Source of the DNA: Solanum dulcamara
Taxonomy: Eukaryota; Streptophyta; Magnoliopsida; Solanales; Solanaceae
Direction of reading: 5' to 3'
Assembly: GCF_947179165.1 (NCBI RefSeq)
Contig: NC_077242.1
Span: 53,205,097 to 53,269,096, forward strand
DNA: 64,000 nucleotides
In this document: positions 46,406 to 57,720 of the stretch, piece after piece
Layout of the letters: every line of letters starts with the position of its first letter
Numbering within the stretch: position 1 is the first letter of the stretch
Position numbers and translations under genes: made by a program
The notes under the pieces: model-generated
What the model was told of the DNA's origin: nothing
The model's database searches: none
The model's input: the letters and a program-made list of their open reading frames with translations, nothing else

Positions 46406-47769
46406 AAAATATCATTTAGGGAATGTCACATTCCCTCACCTTCAATTGGCGATAACCAGAACGAAGGTCTATTCTAGAGAAGTAACTTTTCCCTTGCAAT
46501 TGATCAAACAAGTCATCTATTCTCATAATTGGATATTTATTCTTGATAGTTATCTTATTTAATTGTTGTTAATCAATGCATATACATAATGAACTATCCT
46601 TCTTTCTAACAAACAATATGGGAGCACCCCATGGGGATATACTTGGCCTAGTAAAACCTTTGTCTAACAAGTCTTTCAATTGATCTTTCAACTCTTTTAA
46701 CTCTGGATCCATTCGATAATGAGGAATATAAATAGGTTGGATATCCCGAAGAAGGTCTATACCAAAATCAATCTCCCTTTTGGGAGGGACACCGAGTAAA
46801 TCATCAGAAAATACATCCGAAAACTCATTTACAATGGGGACCAACTCTTGGGTTGGAGCTTCAGAATTCTCATCCCTAACGCTTACAAGATGATAAATTC
46901 AACCCTTGGAAATCATCTTTCAAGCTTTAAGGCACGAAATAAATTAACCTTTAAACACAGGGTTACTACCCTTCCATTTTAGGACTGGCTCATTCGGGAA
47001 TTGAAACTTAACCACTTGGGTTCTACAATCAATAGAATCATAACATGCATATAGCCAATCCATCCCAAGGATAACATAAAAATCAGTCATCTCAAGCTCA
47101 ACTAGATCACAGAAAGTAACTTGATGGAAGATCATAACCGGAACAATTCTATAGACTCTTTTAGCCACAACAGACTCACCTATATGAGTATAAATGAAGA
47201 AAGGTTGTAACAGTATCTCGGGATTAACATCAAACCTCATAGCCACATAAGGGGAATAAAAGATAAATTTGCACCTGGATCCAGCAAAGCATAAACATCA
47301 TAGTGAAAGACCTGTAACATATCGATAACAACATCGGGAGTCTTCTCCACCTCTTGCCTACCATGGAGGGCATAGAACCTATTATTGCATTGAGCACCAT
47401 TTGGTTGCAGTTGTCCACCTTGAACAAATTGACCTTGAGGATGAGCATCCTTGACCTTGAATTCCTTATCATGATGACCCATCTTTCATCACCGATAGCA
47501 CATATTCAATCCAGCTAAACATTCACCCTTATGGTTCCTACCACAGTTCTTGCATACGGGAGTAACTTAGCCTATAGGAGCATCTTCTTAAGGTTTAGGG
47601 TTGGGCACCCTATCTTTGTCAAACCTTGGATTAGTAGCATTAGAATACCCTTGGTTGGAGTACTTTTGGAGAAACAAGGACGTCCTCCACTTTTGGACTT
47701 AGAATGAGAGAATTCACTATCATCAGTCTTTGGCCTCTTAGACTCCTTAGTCTTCTTTTTACCTGCTCC
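46406..47769 (-). pseudogene. RE-F protease, gag end and RT start, duplicated copy 2
   Basis: This is the upstream copy in element orientation. The GAQCNNRFYALHGRQEVEKT entry and YALLDPGANLSFI are open (47482-47237). The protease body (47246-46944) and the RT N-terminus (46844-46569, [23 protein letters not shown] to [18 protein letters not shown]) follow. The RT stops at the duplication edge, so this copy encodes only the RT fingers. CKNCGRNHKGEC is visible near 47556-47520 with all four ligands of the first knuckle. Confidence 0.8.
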
Positions 47770-48463
47770 GTATAGTTCATTATTCTAGATATATCCATCT
47801 CCCGAATCAACATCGCCATTTTGCATTCCATTGCAACCATGTTCGACACACCTGATATAAACTTGTTCATATGAGCTCTTGAGTCGGCAACCATGAATGC
47901 AGCATATTTTGACAATTGAGAAAACTTGAGAGTGTAATCCCTCACACTCATACCGCCTTGCTTAAGGTTGATAAACTATTGCACCTTGGCCTCCCTCAAC
48001 TCTAGTGGGAAAAAGTGATCAGGAAACACCCCTTTGAACTCCTCCCAAGTCATGGTCTCCGCCTCTCTAGGCTTCTTGCCTTTCCATTGATCAAACCAAA
48101 TTTGAGAAACACTCCTCAATTGGTACATATCCAACTCTGCCCTTTCAACTGGGCTAATCCCCATGATCTTAACAATCTTATGAAAGATATCAACAAACTC
48201 TTGGGGATCCTCATTAACTTTAGAACCCCAAAACTCCGAAGGATTCATCCTCATGAAATCTTGAACTCTTGTCGCTGTCGTACCAATATTTGGGTTCACA
48301 TGAGAAAATACCTCATGATTAACTTGAGCCTTAACGGCTTAGCAAGTACTTGAAAATCTGTTAGAAACTCGGCATTGGAAACTTAATCATTCAAAGGATC
48401 ATTCGGATCTTGTTGCTCCTCTTCAACCACATCCCTTCTAGCGGGGTTTCTTCGTGGAGTCAT
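47640..48463 (-). pseudogene. RE-F gag, capsid part
   Basis: The start is ATGACTCCACGAAGAAAC at 48463 (MTPRRNPARRD), after a normal leader. A stop at about codon 27 and two frameshifts follow. The capsid is then readable in two open pieces. 48299-47976 holds VQDFMRMNPSEFWGSKVNED, ERAELDMYQLRSVSQIWFDQW and [15 protein letters not shown]. 47951-47640 holds VRDYTLKFSQLSKYAAFMV, FISGVSNMVAMECK and LIREMDISRIMNY. The plus frame 48015-48353 is antisense to it. Confidence 0.85.
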
Positions 48464-48679
48464 AATATGAAAATTGCAAAGAACAAGCATTAGAGAGAAA
48501 AGACTTAACCACTCTACCACACAACATATATCATTAAAGAAGTGAGACTTTTCCTAAGACAATTCGTAGCATCCTATTCATCGATGTAGGGTGCTTCATA
48601 TCAATAAGTAAGACTCTACTTATCGCAGCATATTAGACTCCCTAGGACTCTTCTAAACCTTATGCTCTAATATCAAGTT
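48464..48679 (-). other. RE-F leader and primer-binding site
   Basis: The leader has the shared AGTAGAGTCTTACTTATTGAT and CATCGATGAATAGGATGC blocks. The PBS on the minus strand (48675-48664) is TGATATTAGAGC, two G-to-A changes from the canonical site. Confidence 0.8.
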
Positions 48680-49630
48680 TATCACGACCCGATATAGAGC
48701 CTAGTCGTAACACGACGATTGGGATGTGAGGAACCCCAACCATAAGCCATCTTAGTATACATCACATATATAAAGTAAAAAACAATATAAATATGAGCAG
48801 AAATAATCATTAAGTGGGATCAACTCTATAAATGTCCAATCCAAACTACACCAATATATAGTCTAAACATGCCTCTAAACTAATCTTTGACGAGAGCTTA
48901 GGACAAGCTCCTAGCTTACCCCAACAATAGAAGAAAGTCAAGACCATAAAAACATGAATAAAATTCATGTCCTCGATAGAATGAGGACTCACCAACTTCA
49001 CGAGAATCTAGGGCAAACTCTAGCCACAAATAGGATGATCGTGTGCGTCGTTCGGCCCTACATTATGATATAATATAGGAAAAATATGTTTTAGAACAGT
49101 TAAATATACTAAGTATATAAGGTATGCATGAACAAGTAAAAAATGTAATAAATATGCCATAAGATGCATGACCAATCATAATGAACATGAGTAAAGCTTA
49201 AAAGCAATTTAAATAATAAGAAACTCTTAGTCAATGCATATCATAAAACTTTATCATAAACTCATAACTGGACATCTCATAACTTTAAATCCAACTGGTG
49301 TGGGATAGGACCATTAACCAAAAACTAAGACCATGCGAGCTATTACATAAAATCCGATTACTTATGCATCGAGACAGGCCAATGACTCCTACATCAAAAC
49401 AAGGAAGGCTACCTTGTCAAGGCATACTCTAAAAGTAACTATTCGACTGGGCTATATGGATCCACTAGCTAGGCCATGAAGGCAACCTACGTGGCAATGT
49501 AATTTGGGACTTTAGGTTGCTACTAGCATTCTCTGGGATAACCAACTGTATTATTCGATCGAACCCACCTAGAAGTCTTCTTGGTGCTTAGTCAATATCC
49601 TAATGGAAACTCATTGAAACATAATCATAG
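48680..49630 (-). repeat. RE-F 5' LTR, inner part
   Basis: TATCACGACCC at the PBS side. It aligns with 40060-41030 of the 3' LTR and is cut by the LINE at about 49630. Confidence 0.85.
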
Positions 49631-50208
49631 TTTTCAGGTATAGATGACCTCCAGGTGAAGTCACCAGTTTTCCTGACAAATAATACAAGGGAAAAAATAG
49701 ATCTGCCAATGAGCAGATCCGCCGACGATGCCTTGAGTCTCATCCCAGATCTGCCGAAAAGGCTCTGCTTCTTCTTCTTCTCTTCTCTTCTTCTCCGTCT
49801 TCTTCTTTAGTGTTGTTTTGTAGGTATAGCTAATCTCTAGGTTGACTGCAAGACTACATCATTAAGGATAAAACGTCATTTAATTTCTAGGTCTTGAAGA
49901 TTCCAAGAGAAACTATTGATATACTATTGGGCTCTAGATTGATGGGTATGTGTTAAGAACCGACAGGCTATCGTCGGATTTTGTTCACTACTGCTTGGCT
50001 AGAAACACAGCTGGTCAGATTGGTCCACACCAAGTAACTCATTTTCAGCGGCAATTAGGTTCATTCCGACTGGAGTTGATACCTCCGGTTTCCGTATCTT
50101 GTATCCTTTTCATATATATTCTTTGTTCATACACTTGTAGTTATATTTTGCTGACTTTAGATCTTTGAAGAATCTATTTGAATAATTTATTAGTCTATAC
50201 ACGTTTTC

Positions 50209-51466
50209 ATGGCTTTGGCTAGTGATGGTAGACTATGGTCATATTCTCGCTCGGAGATGGGGACAGGGATGGGATTGGGGACAAGGCCGAGGGTAAGGAG
50301 GGGTAAGTGGATTAAAGGAGGATCTAAACTTAGAGTAGGTTCTTGGAACATTGGGACGTTAACGGGAAAATCCATAGAGCTAGTTAAAATTCTAAAAAAG
50401 AGAAAGATTAATAGAGCTTGTGTCCAAGAAACCAAATGGGTAGGCTCTAAAGCTAAGGAGGTAGACGGGTATAAGCTTTAGTTCTCTGGTAGATCGAAGT
50501 ATAGGAATGGGGTTGGCTTTTTAGTAGACAGTGATTTAAAGGACCAAGTGGCGGAGGTTAGGAGAGTCATTCATAGGATGATGTCGATTAAGGTGGTCGT
50601 TGAAGGGATCACTTTGAACATTATTAGTGCTTATGTGCCGCAAGCAGGATTAAGCGAGGAGGATAAGAGGCACTTTTAGGAGGATTTGGATGAGTTAGTG
50701 GGAGGCATACCACCTACTGAGAAGCTTTTCGTAGGAGGGGATTTTAATGGGCATATTAGGTCTATTTCAGGAGGGTATGATAATGTGCATGGAGGCTTTA
50801 GCTTTGGGAACAGAAATAGAGGAGGAGTTTCACTTTTGGATTTCACAAGAGCTTTTGGGTTTGTGATAGCCAATTCGAGTTTCCCAAAGAAGGAGGACCA
50901 CTTGGTAACCTTCTATAGTTTGGTGACTAAGACAGATAGATTATCTACACCTTAGGAAAAATGATAAAGGACTATGTAAAGACTGTAAGGTCATTCCGAT
51001 TGACAACCTTATAACTCGATATAAGCTTTTGGTGATGGATTTGGAGATCATGATGATGAGGAAGAAGAAGGTAGGGGATGACCGACCTAGGATCAGATGG
51101 GGGAGTTTGACCATGGCTAGTGCCTTGGAGATGGGAGAGAAATTAAAAGATATGGGGGTCTGGGATAGTAGCGGGGATGTGAACAATATATGGGATAGGA
51201 TGGCTAGTTGTATTAGGGTTGTAACAAGGGAAATATTAGAAGTGTTGATAAGTAGTCATAGTTGGCATCGAGGGGACTGGTGGTGGAATGGAGAAGTGCG
51301 AGGGAAGGTGGAAGCAAAGAAGATGGTGTATGCTAAGTTGATAGAAAGCAAGGATGAGGTGGAGAAGTGGATGAATGAGGAACTTTATAAGATAGCGAGG
51401 AAGGAGGCGAAGTCGGCAGTTTTGATGACAAATATGATAGCTTTTGCATGCCTTTATGCTGAATAA
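50209..51466 (+). pseudogene. LINE endonuclease domain and linker
   Basis: It opens at ATG 50209 (MALASDGRLWSYSRSEMG). The endonuclease shows LRVGSWNIGTLTGKSIELV, CVQETKWVG (catalytic Glu), LNIISAYVPQAGL, LFVGGDFNGHI (Asp/Asn pair) and VIANSSFPKKEDHLVTF. It stays in one frame with two TAG stops where Trp is expected (50479-50481 and 50677-50679). A frameshift just before the TQIDY motif sends it to a stop at 50955. The linker is open again at 51029-51466 (RPRIRWGSLT, HRGDWWWNGEVRGKVEAKK). The endonuclease would nick the target DNA for priming. Confidence 0.88.
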
Positions 51467-53100
51467 GAAGAGAAAGGCAGGGATAGGAAATTATTCAGGC
51501 TAGCCAAGGCGCGAGTAAGAAGGGCACGCAATATGGATCAAGTGAAGTGCATTAAGGATGAGCATAGAAAAGTATTGGTAGACGAGACCCTCATTAAATA
51601 GAAATGGTAGTCCTACTTCCATAAACTCTTGAATGAAGAAGGAGACAGTGAGATTGTGTTGGGATATTTGGAGCATACAGGGAGGCATCACGATTTTGAG
51701 GGTTGTGGGAGTATTATGATTGAGTAGGTTAAGGGTGTTGTTTGTAGGATGCGCTGGGGAAGAGCGATCGGACCTAACGAGGTTCCTATGGAATTTTGGA
51801 AGAGCGCGAGCTCAGTAGACTTGGAGTGGATGATTAGGTTATTTAATGTCATCTTTAAGATGGCAATGATGCCTGAAGAATGAAGGTCGAGCGTAATGAT
51901 CCCTCTATACAAAAATAAGGGGGATATCCAGAGTTGCAATACTTATAGAGGTATCAAGCTTGTAAGTCATACTACGAAAGTATGGGAAAGATTGGTGGAG
52001 ATGAGGGTAAGGAGAGCCGTGTCTATTTTAGAGAACCAGTTTGGATTTATGTCGGGATGCTCAACTACAGAAGTCATCCATCTTATGAGGAGACTGGTGG
52101 AGCAATACAGGGAGAGAAAGAGGGACTTGCATATGGTATTCATTGACTTAGAAAAGGCCTATGATAAAGTGCCATGAGAGATACATGGAGGTGTTTGGAG
52201 TCTAAAGGTGTACCTGTGGTATACATTAGAGTGATCAAGGACATGTATGAGGGTGCCAATACCAGGGTAAGGACAGTCGAAGGCGACTCAGAGCACTTAC
52301 CAATGGTGATGGGGTTGCATCAATGATTAGCTCTTAGTCCATTTTCATTTGCCTTGGTAATGGATGGATTGAAGCGACAAATTCAAGATGAGGTGCCATG
52401 GTGTATGCTTTTTACAGATGACATAGTTTTGATCAATGAGACTCGTAGCAGAGTTAATCTTAAGCTGGAGGATTAGAGGCAGACCTTGGAGTCTAAAGGG
52501 TTTAAGCTGAGTAGGACCAAGACAGAGTACTTAGAGTGCAAGTTCAGTGAGACACCTCAGGAGGTTGGCACTGAAGTTAGGCTTGGTGACCAGGCCATCC
52601 TAAAGAAAAGTAGCAAGTACCTTGGGTCTATTATACAAGGCAGCAGGGAGATTGACGATGATTTCACACATCATATTGGGGCAGGGTAGATAAAATGGAG
52701 GTTCGCTTCCAGTGTGCTATGTGATAAGAAAGTTCCACCATAACTTAAGGGCAAGTTCTATAAAGTGGTGGTTAGATCAGCTATATTATATGGGGTGGAG
52801 TGTTGGCCAGTTAAGGTATCTCACATTCAAAAGATGAAAGTTGCTAAAATGAGAATATTGAGATGGATGTGTGGGTTTACAAAGAGAGACAAGATTAGAA
52901 ATGAGGCTATCCGGTACAAGGTAGGAGTAGCCTCGGTAGAAAATAAGATGCGGGAAATGCGATGGAGATGGTTTGGGCATATGAAGAGGAGAGACACAGA
53001 TGCCCCAGTGAGGAGGTGTGAGAGGTTGGCCATGGATGGTTTCAAAAGAGGTTGGGGTAGGCCAAGAAATATTGGGGAGAGGTGATTAGATAGGACATGG
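51467..53100 (+). pseudogene. LINE reverse transcriptase and C-terminal domain
   Basis: RT landmarks: [51 protein letters not shown] and [13 protein letters not shown] (first catalytic Asp; then a TGA at 52175-52177). A frameshifted stretch follows, then MLFTDDIVLI (FTDD at 52411-52422, a variant of FADD). The C-terminal part is open at 52486-52689 and 52765-53085 ([46 protein letters not shown]). Catalytic Asp pair is intact; stops and shifts kill it. Database labels such as craniofacial development protein 2-like belong to this LINE, not to a host gene. Confidence 0.88.
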
Positions 53101-53471
53101 TGCAGTTACAACTTACCGAGGACATGACCTTAGATAGGAGGGTGTGGAGGACTCATATTAGGGTTGAAGGCTAGTCCATAGTCTCATTATTCTTCCTTTT
53201 TAGTAGGCGTATTCGTGCACTATAATTTCTTATGATCTAATTTCTGTTATAATTTATTACTTTTTGTAGTTAGATTGCTCTATTTTATCTGGGTTGCTTT
53301 TGTTATTTGCTCAGTTTTGAACTTCTTATCCTTATTTGACTTGTCTTATGATTTTACTGAGCTAAGGGTCTTTCGGAAACAGCCTTCCTACCTTGATAGG
53401 AGTCAGGTCTGCATATACTCTATCCTCCCCAGACCTCACGTGTGGGATTTCACTCGGTTGTTATTGTTGTA
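53101..53471 (+). other. LINE 3' UTR
   Basis: It includes the conserved GGGTCTTTCGGAAACAGCC and CCCTCCCCAGACC blocks and the TTGTTATTGTTGT end. The same blocks recur at 56460-56579 in the truncated copy. Confidence 0.8.
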
Positions 53472-54682
53472 GTATTAGAGGAAGATAGTAACTGTCTATC
53501 AGTCCATCTTTAAAATATGTTAGGAATATCTCATATAGTTCTGATTCATAAGAATCCAAAACTTCGGTGAGAATTATCCTTATCACCATCTTTAAACGTC
53601 TTTCGATCTTAACTCTGATCATCATCATATCTTTAACTTTAGAATCATAAATCTCAATTGTAACTCATATAAAAATTTCACTAAAAATCCTTCAAACTCA
53701 TTATCAACTTAAAATCAAGCAATCATAGGTGAACATGCATATAAAAATCATTGATAACATTTAAAAATAAAATCAAATCAACCCAATTTAATTTATCAAA
53801 CTAGGGTTCATAATCAATTGAAAATTAAATAAAAACTTGAGAAATATTTGGGACTTCATGGGTGAAAAGAGACCATGAATCAATCCCCACATACCTTGCT
53901 TGAATTCACTAAGAATTAAAGAAGAAACCTTGTATAAATCTGGAAACCCTAGCTTTAGCTTAAAGAGGAAACCTTGAGAAACTTTGTTCTTGCCTTAGAA
54001 AATTCTAGGAGAATGAATTGAATAGGAGGGGAATTTGAAGAATTTAATATTTATAGACTTTGAACTTGGCCATAAAAGTGTCTAGGTTCATTGAATCAAA
54101 CTTGGGAAAAGGCATAACTACCCCTCATTAAATCTGAAAATTTGGCCGGACGGATCCATTTATATGGGTCATTGAATTATTGACGAGTAGTCTAAACGAC
54201 TCATCCTACAGGTCTGAGAAAAGTATAAAAATTCAAGTCTCTAAAGTTTGGGAACGGGCAAGGTTTACGGCCCATCATCTTGTCTACGGTTCATCCTATT
54301 GGCTTGTCCTATAGGTCTCAAAAACCTATAAATTACAAGTCTCTGAAGTTTTGTGATAGATGGTTCTTACGATTCATCTTAGCTTCTATGAGCCATCTTG
54401 TCAAGTCGTACACTTGACCTTGAGGGACTTCTAGAACTTAGCCTTAGAGTTCTTCCTACGAGTTGTGTCTAGGGGTCATCTAGGTGAGAATGGGTCGTCA
54501 ACATGAGTTGTAAGACCTCCCTTTTAGGTTGGTCATACTACCAATAATGACTAGCCCTACGACTTATTTCTACGGGTCGTGTAAACTCCTACGACTCGTA
54601 GAGACAGTCGTAAACTTGGGGTCAATTCAAGATTTGAGAATTTTCTCCTTGGTTCCGAATTTCTAACTTACGGAGTCTTACA
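53472..54682 (-). repeat. RE-F 5' LTR, outer part
   Basis: It resumes after the LINE, aligned with about 41045-42314 of the 3' LTR, and ends CGGAGTCTTACA at 54682 (in element orientation TGTAAGACTCC). The exact TSD ATAAT follows at 54683-54687. Confidence 0.85.
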
Positions 54683-55926
54683 ATAATCTCAAATAAAGTC
54701 CAATTTTGGACCCCATTTTCCATGAAGGGTCTTTTACAGCCCGTATGAGTTCCTACGATCCATAGAATGACTCATAAGTGACCCAGACATTTTTTAATGA
54801 AGGGTTGTTTAGTCTTTTTCCACCATTTCCAAGCGAAAACTCTGACATTTTAGAACTAAAATAAGTCCCTTATTAGTACCATGTGATGCTTTCCTCTCAT
54901 TAACTGTTAAAATATTCAGAGTCAGGATTGAAGAGGAGAAAAGACTAGGGTTCAAGCATTTTAACCAAGTTCATCAATTTTTGCCAAGAACATCATTCTT
55001 TCAGGTATGTAAGGTTAATCATAGCATTGGAATGAATTCTTCCTCACACCCTACATCTAAATTTCATTATTTTGAGTTCAAACTTGAGTTTTAGTTCCAT
55101 TGCATTAAAGTTTTGAGTATGTTATGATATCCATCATTGAGTTTCTCCCTACAATTATCCTATGGTGATGATTTTCATAAATTTGAATTCTTGAAATAGT
55201 TTTTATGCTTACATTCACTTGAATCCTAGTTGATTATTTACAATTATTTTATTATGCATTATTTGAATTAAAGAATGATATATCTTCACGTCTTAATCGA
55301 GAAAGGATTCTTGAGCAAAATATAATACTTGAGTTTGTGAAGTCTTTAATTCACTGATTTTGAGCATGATTCTTATTAAGTCTAATGAGTTAGAGTATTT
55401 ATGCATCTATTTATCTTTATACTAAGTTGAGAAACCAAAGGTGCGTGATGGTGTCGATTAGAGAAACTCCCCAAAGAGTAAATATTATTTTTATATCATT
55501 TGGCATTCACTTACTTATGTTTTGAAAAGCATTGACTTATTTTATAATTGCAATCTTTATTTAAGTTGAGTTACTTTAGTAGTCATTCCAGTTTAGTATT
55601 TAATAAGCATGTTTTTTCAGCTATTTTACATATTGTACATTCTATATACTGACGTATTTTGACGCTGCATCATTTTATGATGAAGATATAAGTATTAAAG
55701 ATCCTCAACAGGCGCATCGTTGAAAATCATATTCATCAAGCTTGTTTGTGAGACCTTCTTGATTTAGGAGGGGCTCCTTTAGTTTCTTTTTTTCATTCAG
55801 TTTTAATTCATTAATTCTTTTAAGGTAGTCGTGGGCCTGTGTCAGTACCTATCTTGTGAGTTTTAAAGGCTTCATAGAAAGAGATAGAGTTGAGTCAGTT
55901 AAACCTTTTAGAGACTATTTTAAAAT

Positions 55927-56074
55927 AATATATTACTTTATATTTAGATACTTATTTTCAAGTTGCATGAGTTTACTATTAGTGTATTTTAAATTATCAA
56001 CAATATATTACTATATATTTTGAGACTTATTTTCAAGTTGCATGAGTTTACTATTAGTGTATTTTAAATTATCA
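55927..56074. repeat. 75-bp tandem duplication next to the truncated LINE
   Basis: Two adjacent near-identical 75-bp units (TATATTACT...TTCAAGTTGCATGAG...AAATTATCA). The second ends exactly where the LINE fragment begins. Confidence 0.9.
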
Positions 56075-56579
56075 CCAGTGCGGAGATGTGAGAGGCTGGC
56101 CATGGATGGTTTCAGAAGAGGTAGGGGTAGGCCGAAGAAATATTGGGGAGAGGTGATCAGACAGGACATGGCGCATTTACGACTTACCGAGGACATGACC
56201 CTAGATAGGAGGGTGTGGAGGACACACATTAGGGTAGAAGGCTAGTTCATAGTGGTTTTATTCTCCCTTATTCGTAGGCGTATTAACGCACTATGATTTC
56301 TGGTACTCTGCTGTATGTTATTTATGGTATTTATGTTATTATCCAATAATAATATCTACTGTTTTTTGTGTTTTGATTATACTATTGTTTGGATCGTTTT
56401 CATTATCTACTTATTTACTCTAATATTCTTGTCTAACCTTGTTCTATACTTTTATTGAGCCGAGGGTCTTTCGGAAACAGCCGTCCTACATTGGTAGGAG
56501 TCAGGTCTGCGTACACTCTACCCTCCCCAGACCCCACGATGTGGGATTTCACTGGGTTGTTGTTGTTGTTGTTGTTGTT
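56075..56579 (+). mobile_element. 5'-truncated RTE LINE copy
   Basis: The last 57 codons of the LINE ORF (56075-56245: [39 protein letters not shown]) are open and end at the normal stop. The 3' UTR follows, with GGGTCTTTCGGAAACAGCC and a clean (TTG)n tail (about seven units). It is better preserved than the long copy, so probably younger. Such short 3' copies arise by early termination of target-primed reverse transcription. No protein role. Confidence 0.9.
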
Positions 56580-56707
56580 ATGATTCTATTTGTATTAAGT
56601 TGAGTCTTTAGTTGAGCAGCTAGTCGTGCCAAGGATTTACTTGGGAACGACTAATGGTTTCTGAGTTTCGGTCATACCTAGGGTGTAGGCACAGGGCATG
56701 ACAAACT

Positions 56708-56720
56708 TGGTATCTGAACC
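56708..56720 (+). other. RE-G primer-binding site
   Basis: TGGTATCTGAACC, four bases after the LTR. The sequence matches TGGTATC and then departs, so the primer assignment (initiator tRNA-Met) is by relation to the other elements. Confidence 0.75.
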
Positions 56721-57240
56721 TAGATTTCAAAAGTCCTAGGATGTCTATGAAGCCGAGTTTAGTAGAATCCTCTTAATTGATGAATCGTCAACTATTATGA
56801 TGATTAGAGACTTCTTGAGGATGAACCCATCAGTTTTCATCAGAACCAAGGTTGAGGAGGATCCCCAGAACATCATAGATAAAATGTGGAAGATCCTTAA
56901 GGCTATGCATTCGATAGAGATTGAGCGAGTTAAGCTAGTCTCCGATCAGCATTAGGTGTGGTCAATGATTGGTATAACCCGTGGGAGGAGAATCATGGTG
57001 AGAATACTTAGCCTGCTATTTGGGATGAGTTCGAGAGAGTATTCCTAGACAACTTCTTTCCCCGAGAGCTGAGGGACTGCTTGTCAAATAGGCAAGGTAA
57101 TAGGGGAAACAAGGCCTATCTTCTTCAGCAGCACCATCCGATAGAATTGGCCAGAGAGGTACTACTTCAGGGGTAGACAGAGGTTCATACCGTCTGTATG
57201 CTATGGCCATTCACCAAGAATAAGAGAGCTCACCAGATAT
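56721..57240 (+). pseudogene. RE-G gag remnant, zinc knuckles missing
   Basis: The capsid piece reads RDFLRMNPSVFIRTKVEEDP, KMWKILKAMHSIEIERVKLV and FPRELRD across stops. The expected RNA-binding end is absent: soon after the FPRELRD region the sequence passes to NKGAYLLQQH-like text and the protease entry. So gag has an internal deletion as well as stops. The minus frame 57016-57210 is a shadow. Confidence 0.75.
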
Positions 57241-57720
57241 TGTCATTGGTATGCTTAAATTTCTTTCTTATGATGCTTATGTGTTTCTTAAATTGGGTAC
57301 AACTCTATATTTTGTGACTCCATTGTAGTTGTTAAGTTTTGATTCGTCCTGAATGCCTTTTAGATTCCTTCAGTGTTTCTACTCCTGTTGGTTAGTCTGT
57401 TCTAGCTAAAAGATTCCATAGAGTTTATATAATTTCCATTTATCATAAAGACACCACATTCGACTTAGTTGAGTTAGATATGGTAATCTTGATGTCATTC
57501 TAGGTGTGGATTGACTATATGCTTATATACCTTAGTCGATTGTAGAACTTGAGTTATCAAATTTTAGTTTCCAAATAAGTCAGTTACTGAGATGATGAGT
57601 AGTCTAACAGTGCCTAAGAGTCATTCCATATCATACCTTAAGTCCAGAAAGTTGGTTTCTAAGGGGTGTATCTACCACATTGTTTGAATTAGAAATGATA
57701 GTGTGGAGACACCATCCATG
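57241..57720 (+). pseudogene. RE-G protease remnant
   Basis: Pieces read SYDAYVFLKLGTTLYFVTP (active-site region; no D-(S/T)-G), DSFSVSTPVG, VLAKRFHRVY and HKDTTFDLVELDMV. A frameshift then falls before the GVDWLYAYI region. The linker SYLKSRKLVSKGCIYHIV is readable near 57640. Stops and indels throughout. Confidence 0.75.

Larger units (their letters stand above)
45043..47769. repeat. 1364-bp tandem duplication inside RE-F (gag end, protease, RT start)
   Basis: Unit 1 is 45043-46405 (1363 bp) and unit 2 is 46406-47769 (1364 bp). They differ by one single-base indel (in the ATATA(C)TTGGCC context) and roughly 30 substitutions, about 2%. The junction at 46405/46406 joins CCTGCTCC to AAAATATC. 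The parent sites are GCTCC-GTATA and CATCC-AAAAT, so TCC is shared. RE-F therefore has two zinc-knuckle/protease/RT-start segments in series, the second out of frame. Confidence 0.95.
49631..53471 (+). mobile_element. RTE-type LINE, nearly full length, inactive
   Basis: About 3.84 kb: a 5' UTR (49631-50208) with a CT-rich CTTCTTCTTCTTCTC tract, one long ORF (50209 to about 53100), and a 3' UTR ending in TTGTTATTGTTGT in place of poly(A). The order apurinic endonuclease - RT - short C-terminal domain and the TTG-rich tail are typical of plant RTE elements. It interrupts the RF-F 5' LTR between equivalents of 41045 and 41050. I could not define a clean target-site duplication. It is the youngest layer of a three-deep nest (LINE in RE-F in RE-G LTR). 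Confidence 0.85.
40060..54682 (-). mobile_element. RE-F: full-length minus-strand chromovirus with nested LINE
   Basis: 3' LTR 40060-42314, internal region 42315-48679, 5' LTR 48680-54682 (split by a LINE at 49631-53471), and an exact TSD ATAAT. Without the LINE and an internal 1.36 kb duplication it would be about 9.4 kb, typical for Del/Tekay. All domains are recognisable, but the coding frame is broken many times. In the first 130 aligned bases the two LTRs differ at about 19 sites by eye, which points to an old insertion. RE-F sits in unit B of the 561-bp duplication, inside the RE-G LTR. Confidence 0.9.
54688..56703 (+). repeat. RE-G 5' LTR, remaining part (from about 39296; interrupted by RE-F)
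   Basis: It resumes after the RE-F TSD in the middle of duplicated unit B and ends GGGCATGACA at 56703, before a PBS. It shares 54870-55330 with the later fragment 60053-60497. It contains a 75-bp tandem duplication (55927-56074) and a truncated LINE copy (56075-56579). No ORF of note apart from the LINE tail. Confidence 0.8.

Noticed and set aside
50209..53085. Possible host gene of the kind databases label craniofacial development protein 2-like or endonuclease-reverse transcriptase
   Set aside because: Endonuclease and RT motifs in order, TTG-rich tail, a second truncated copy nearby and insertion in an LTR show a LINE.
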